DNA of 64,000 nucleotides from positions 1 to 64,000 of the forward strand of contig NW_025941478.1 of NCBI RefSeq assembly GCF_000764305.2, written 5' to 3'. The notes below the pieces were generated by a model. It had not been told where the DNA came from. It saw only the letters and a list, made by a program, of their open reading frames with translations, and ran no database searches. Every line of letters starts with the position of its first letter. Position 1 is the stretch's first letter. Both the position numbers and the translations under genes were made by a program. This document shows positions 59,046 through 64,000 of this stretch, piece after piece. The stretch is from Hyalella azteca (Eukaryota > Arthropoda > Malacostraca > Amphipoda > Hyalellidae).

Positions 59046-60224
59046 CCGACCTGCTGCGTCGTAAGGCTGACGCACGACGCACAGCAGAACAATCGCCGCG
59101 CGTCGTCCATTAGCGACCAGCGAAGTCGTAAAGAAAACGGCGAGACCGCTCCTGTTGAACGCCGTTTCTGTTGGGCGCCGCTGTTTTTTTCAACAGTTTT
59201 TTTTGTTTACCTAATAAAAAGCATCTGTCGTCACCCACTGTTATTTACTTGAAGCATAATTTAGCGTTTAATAACGAGGATAACAATTTAAATTGAAAAA
59301 ATAATATAATATGAATTTAAAAGTGAAATATAAATCAAAAAATTGTGTTTTTTCGTGCGAAAGCGCCAAGTGAATTTCTTTTCCGCAACCCAAGGAAGGG
59401 AGGGTGAGGCAATTTAGGCAATATAGGCAATATAGGCAATATAGGCAATTTAGGCAAGGCTGAAAACTGAGCAGCAATAAGGGCGGCGCAATAATATCTT
59501 GCGTCGGCCTGCACGCAATATGTTGAGTCATCGCTTTAGTTTCATTCATTTTTGAAAATTCAATATTTCTTTTGGCCATGAAAAATGTATCATTTTTTGG
59601 CCTAATGAATAAGACAGTTAAGAGGGGGATCATATGGAACGCTTTCAAAATAACGTATTAAAATTATTGATATAATATTGAATTGAATTCTATTTAAAAA
59701 TTTGTAAATCTTCGATAAATTTCTTTACATTTTTGTAGATGATTTCTACGATACTGAAATCTATCAACACATTATGTGTTCTTGGACGCTTCATATTAAT
59801 TATAGATTAACACCGTCAAACTAAAGATATTGCATAGCATAGGATTTAAAACAACCTCATCAACATCATAATTATGAGATGTTCAAAACCCACGATTTTT
59901 CAGTTAACCAAAACAGCAACCTTCTTAAATATTTACAAAGAAAACTATACAAAAATGTAAGAGCTAAATCTAATGCGGCCTTAAGCTCGGCCACCTATTT
60001 GTGTCCAACATCTTTTTCAATAGGGTTCGTTCACATCCATGGATCATATTGGCAAATTCTTGCTCTTCCCGCAAAGTTTACTGAAAAAAAAATTACTTAA
60101 AGGGCCGCACAAAAACAAACCCCGCGGCTTTTGAGCCTTAGATTAACTGAGGCGGATAAGAGAGGCCATACATGGACACACGCTGCCTTCGTGGCCCCCA
60201 GCTGCGGTGATGTGGAGGCGCAGT

Positions 60225-60445
60225 AGAAGAAGTAGCAGTGTTAAGCGATAGCAGTAGTGGCAGCAGTGTTAAGCGATAGCAGTAGTGGCAGCAGTGTTAA
60301 GCGATAGCAGTGATGGTAGCAGTGTTAAGCGATAGTAGTAGTGGCAGCAGTGTTAAGCGATAGCAGTGATGGTAGCAGCGTTTTGCGATAGCAGAAGTAG
60401 CAGCAGTATTTTGCGATAGCAGTAGCGGCAACAGCAGTGTTCTTA
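60225..60445. repeat. 27-base minisatellite (cagtgttaagcgatagcag)
   Basis: About eight copies, degenerating to the right into CAG-rich sequence. Confidence 0.75.
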
Positions 60446-60724
60446 AATAACATATTCAACCGTGATTTAAATAGCAGCGGTGCTTTGCGAAAGCATGAAG
60501 TTTATCAGCTGCAGTATTCGAAAAGTAGCACAAGTGAGATACAGCAGCAGTGTTTGGCAAAAACAATACATCAACAAACGCGCTAATTTCAGTAAAGGTG
60601 AGCGGTTTTGCTGCTTTGGAATGCACGTCAACGACGTTATCAGGAGCTAGAGTGGGTATAAAGTATTGGAAATACCTGCACGTCAGCGACGTTATCAGGA
60701 GCTAGAGTGGGTATAAAGTATTGG

Positions 60725-61142
60725 AAACACGTGAAGGTTGAGGCAACCACGTGAAGGTTGAACCAACCACGTGAAGGTTGAACCAAACACGTGAAGGTTG
60801 AGGCAACCACGTGAAGGTTGAACCAACCACGTGAAGGTTGAACCAAACACGTGGAGGTTGAGTCTACCACGTGAAGGTTGAGTCAACCACGTGAAGGTTG
60901 AACCAAACACGTGAAGGATGAACCAAACACGTGAAGGTTGAGGCAACCACGTGAAGGTTGAACCAACCACGTGGAGGTTGAGGCAACCACGTGAAGGTTG
61001 AACCAACCACGTGAAGGTTGAACCAAACACGTGAAGGTTGAGTCAACCACACGCGGTTGAGGCAACCACATGCGGTTGAGGCAACCACATGCGGTTGAGG
61101 CAACCACATGCGGTTGAGGCAACCACATGCGGTTGAGGCGCT
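60725..61142. repeat. 20-base array with an E-box in each unit
   Basis: Sixteen units of exactly 20 bases (60725-61040), each containing CACGTG, as in aaccacgtgaaggttgaacc. Five 19-base cousins follow (accacatgcggttgaggc) without the perfect E-box. Spacer variants aggc, aacc and agtc recur in a pattern. Confidence 0.85.
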
Positions 61143-61816
61143 GTCCACAACCTCGCGCAGGTTCGCCCACGCGCGCCTGAGCGATCGTGCGCCGCGCGTC
61201 TGACGCTCTCCTCGTTTCTTCTTTTTCCAATTTTATTTGTTTATTCTTCTTTTTTTCTCATTATTTATATTAAATTATTTTCTATTTATTGATAATTTAT
61301 GTAATTTATATTTCTCTTTGCTGCGTAAATTCATAAAAATTCTCATGTTTAGAAATTAAAAACGATGACATCGAAAAACGTAAACATTTAATCACAATGC
61401 ATTATTATATCCGTTTCTATTCGTAAAATTAGTCTCATACTTCACATAAATTATCAAGAATGAATGAGAAAAATTAAAGTTATCCGTCACTTCACTCATG
61501 CGATGCAACATCTGAAGGTCACTCAATACAAGGTCATGCAGGTCGTAAGGCAGGCTTTAACTTTACGGCCATCATAAATAATAAACGATATTTTACCGTT
61601 ATTTGCAAGGTGGGCACGTTATTTACCGTTATTTGCAAGGTAGGCACATAACGTGAGCGGTAAAAACAGACGAAATAATACTGTTGCCTTCTCACGCAGT
61701 AGCCCCCCTGCCCCCTCCTTGCCCTCTCTCTGCCCCCTCCCTGCCGCCTCCCTACCCTCCCGCCTCCTCTCTCTACTCCCTCCCTGTCCCCTCCCTACAC
61801 AAAGGCCCCAGATGTG

Positions 61817-62593
61817 NNNNNNNNNNNNNNNNNNNNNNNNNNNNNNNNNNNNNNNNNNNNNNNNNNNNNNNNNNNNNNNNNNNNNNNNNNNNNNNNNNNN
61901 NNNNNNNNNNNNNNNNNNNNNNNNNNNNNNNNNNNNNNNNNNNNNNNNNNNNNNNNNNNNNNNNNNNNNNNNNNNNNNNNNNNNNNNNNNNNNNNNNNNN
62001 NNNNNNNNNNNNNNNNNNNNNNNNNNNNNNNNNNNNNNNNNNNNNNNNNNNNNNNNNNNNNNNNNNNNNNNNNNNNNNNNNNNNNNNNNNNNNNNNNNNN
62101 NNNNNNNNNNNNNNNNNNNNNNNNNNNNNNNNNNNNNNNNNNNNNNNNNNNNNNNNNNNNNNNNNNNNNNNNNNNNNNNNNNNNNNNNNNNNNNNNNNNN
62201 NNNNNNNNNNNNNNNNNNNNNNNNNNNNNNNNNNNNNNNNNNNNNNNNNNNNNNNNNNNNNNNNNNNNNNNNNNNNNNNNNNNNNNNNNNNNNNNNNNNN
62301 NNNNNNNNNNNNNNNNNNNNNNNNNNNNNNNNNNNNNNNNNNNNNNNNNNNNNNNNNNNNNNNNNNNNNNNNNNNNNNNNNNNNNNNNNNNNNNNNNNNN
62401 NNNNNNNNNNNNNNNNNNNNNNNNNNNNNNNNNNNNNNNNNNNNNNNNNNNNNNNNNNNNNNNNNNNNNNNNNNNNNNNNNNNNNNNNNNNNNNNNNNNN
62501 NNNNNNNNNNNNNNNNNNNNNNNNNNNNNNNNNNNNNNNNNNNNNNNNNNNNNNNNNNNNNNNNNNNNNNNNNNNNNNNNNNNNNNNNNNNNN
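61817..62593. other. Assembly gap, 777 Ns
   Basis: Unresolved bases; the right edge opens directly into a tandem array, which probably caused the gap. Confidence 0.98.
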
Positions 62594-62910
62594 GCTCCAT
62601 TAGGTTACCATTACAGGCTCCATTAGCTTACCATTACAGACTCCATTAGGTTACCATTACAGGCTCCATTAGGTTACCATTACAGGCTCCATTAGGTTAC
62701 CATTACAGGCTCCATTAGGTTACCATTACAGGCTCCATTAGGTTACCATTACTGTCTCCATTAGGTTACCATTACAGGCTTCATTAGGTTACCTTTACAG
62801 GCTCCATTAGGTTACCATTACTGGCTCCATTAGGTTACCATTACAGGCTCCATTAGGAGATTAGGTTACCATTACAGGCTCCATTAGGTTACCATTACAG
62901 GTCCATTAAC
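62594..62910. repeat. 23-base minisatellite (gctccattaggttaccattac)
   Basis: About 14 copies, likely continuing into the N gap. Confidence 0.85.
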
Positions 62911-63079
62911 CGCGGGATGACAACAAGGGAGCAGGAGACATGAAGGGGGAAGTATGAAACATGTTCAAAAATGTTCATGTCAAATTAGACTGACGTATAA
63001 GAAATGCTCATGTCAAGTAATACTGACTTATCAGACCAGCATAATCATAGACCCAAAGACATTCAATTGAAACTGCGGA

Positions 63080-63300
63080 AGCATCGTCATATGCATCGTG
63101 AAGCATCGCCATATGCATCGTGAAGCATCGTCATTTGCATCGTGAAGCATCGTCATATGCATCGTGAAGCATCGTCATATGCATCGTGAAGCATCGTCAT
63201 ATGCATCATGAAGCATCGTCATATGCATCATGAAGCATCGTCATATGCATCATGAAGCATCGTCATATCTATCGTGAAGCATCATTTCATGCATCATGTT
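63080..63300. repeat. 22-base minisatellite (gcatcgtgaagcatcgtcat)
   Basis: About ten copies with cgtg/catg variants. The remaining right end (63301-64000) shows no gene. Confidence 0.82.
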
Positions 63301-64000
63301 CATTGATGTATAACCCTGAGCGCCGTTATAAAAAGTGCGGGCAAATTAGAGGCTGAACGATCGAAGAGCGGCGCTGAAATAAAGCACCGACTTCCTCAGG
63401 CGGGGCCTCCGCTCCCAAAGTTCACCTCGGATGACAAGCCATGGTGTGTGATATACAATAAAATATATACATAAAATAAATAGCAGTTGAGCCACTAAGT
63501 GTTGCCCGTGATCGATAAATCCTGCAATTTTAGAATCCCGTTATCCCGTATGCTTTTATTCTGCGTACTGTTAATAATAATGAAGCTAAAGTATGCTAAG
63601 TAAAGAAAGACTAGTTCCAACCAAATTTTTTGATGGAACATGGAATTTCTATTTTTCTCTCGTTGACAATTTTGAAGAAAATATTTGGTACCTTTCATAT
63701 TAACTTTATGCGTATCAATGTAATATTGAGTTTCAATTTAGACGCATCGCTACTGCGACACTGCATCGATGAATCGATATTTGTCAGCAACGGCGGTCTC
63801 TTTATGGCACCAGAAGATAGGCTTCGACGTGAACCTTCGCTCTTTATCATTACGCAATAAATTGCATTAATACCTAGCCTACCATCATTGTATTTGAGGA
63901 GTTAAAGATAAACATAAAGATTAAGTTTGTTTGATTTACGTGCGCCTCTCTGTATTGATGCCGCGCTGAGGTGGAGTCCGGACGTCGCATACTAGGCTAG

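Noticed and set aside
61653..62649. Open frames of about 300 residues across the N gap
   Set aside because: They consist of unknown bases.

Overview
The window is eukaryotic nuclear DNA, not bacterial. Two genes with many GT-AG introns lie on the minus strand, set in AT-rich sequence packed with minisatellites. The gene families (an invertebrate kainate-type glutamate receptor and a big bang/PDZD2/IL16-like PDZ scaffold) point to an arthropod; a crustacean-type genome is my guess from the repeat density, not something the sequence proves. A 777-base N gap, two single Ns and an uncut Nextera mate-pair junction adapter show a short-read scaffold assembly.

Gene 1 (minus, 31238 to 3999) is an ionotropic glutamate receptor of the kainate type. 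I could place 21 coding exons whose phases all join, giving about 1261 residues: signal peptide, amino-terminal domain (exons 1-10), S1 (11-13), M1 (14), pore loop (15), M3 and the start of S2 (16), S2 (17-18), M4 (19) and a long cytoplasmic tail (20-21). Gene 2 (minus, 56300 to 46126) has six recognised coding exons, also about 1261 residues, with a repeat-rich N terminus, a long Ser-rich linker and two PDZ domains near the C terminus. The sequence between the genes (31239-46125), the 3' flank (1-3998) and the region upstream of gene 2 (56301-64000) hold no protein-coding gene that I can support, only tandem arrays, transposon remnants and unremarkable AT-rich DNA.

The most unusual feature is that many tandem arrays in gene 1 include a splice junction and a piece of exon. 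Copies of the exon edge with its splice site are repeated into the intron at exons 3, 5, 9, 10, 11, 12, 16 and 18, with less certain cases at exons 6 and 14. Several units are multiples of three bases, so use of a duplicated splice site could change protein length in frame. Exon 16 carries an exact in-frame 81-base duplication inside the ligand-binding S2 segment.

Mobile DNA includes a Penelope-like element remnant with a GIY-YIG endonuclease part, a 400-base inverted duplication and hammerhead-ribozyme-like motifs; a 110-base hAT-type MITE with an 8-base target duplication; a MITE family with TTGTCCAAA termini; the 3' end of a non-LTR retrotransposon; and two copies of an unnamed dispersed repeat. 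No tRNA, rRNA or CRISPR was recognised.
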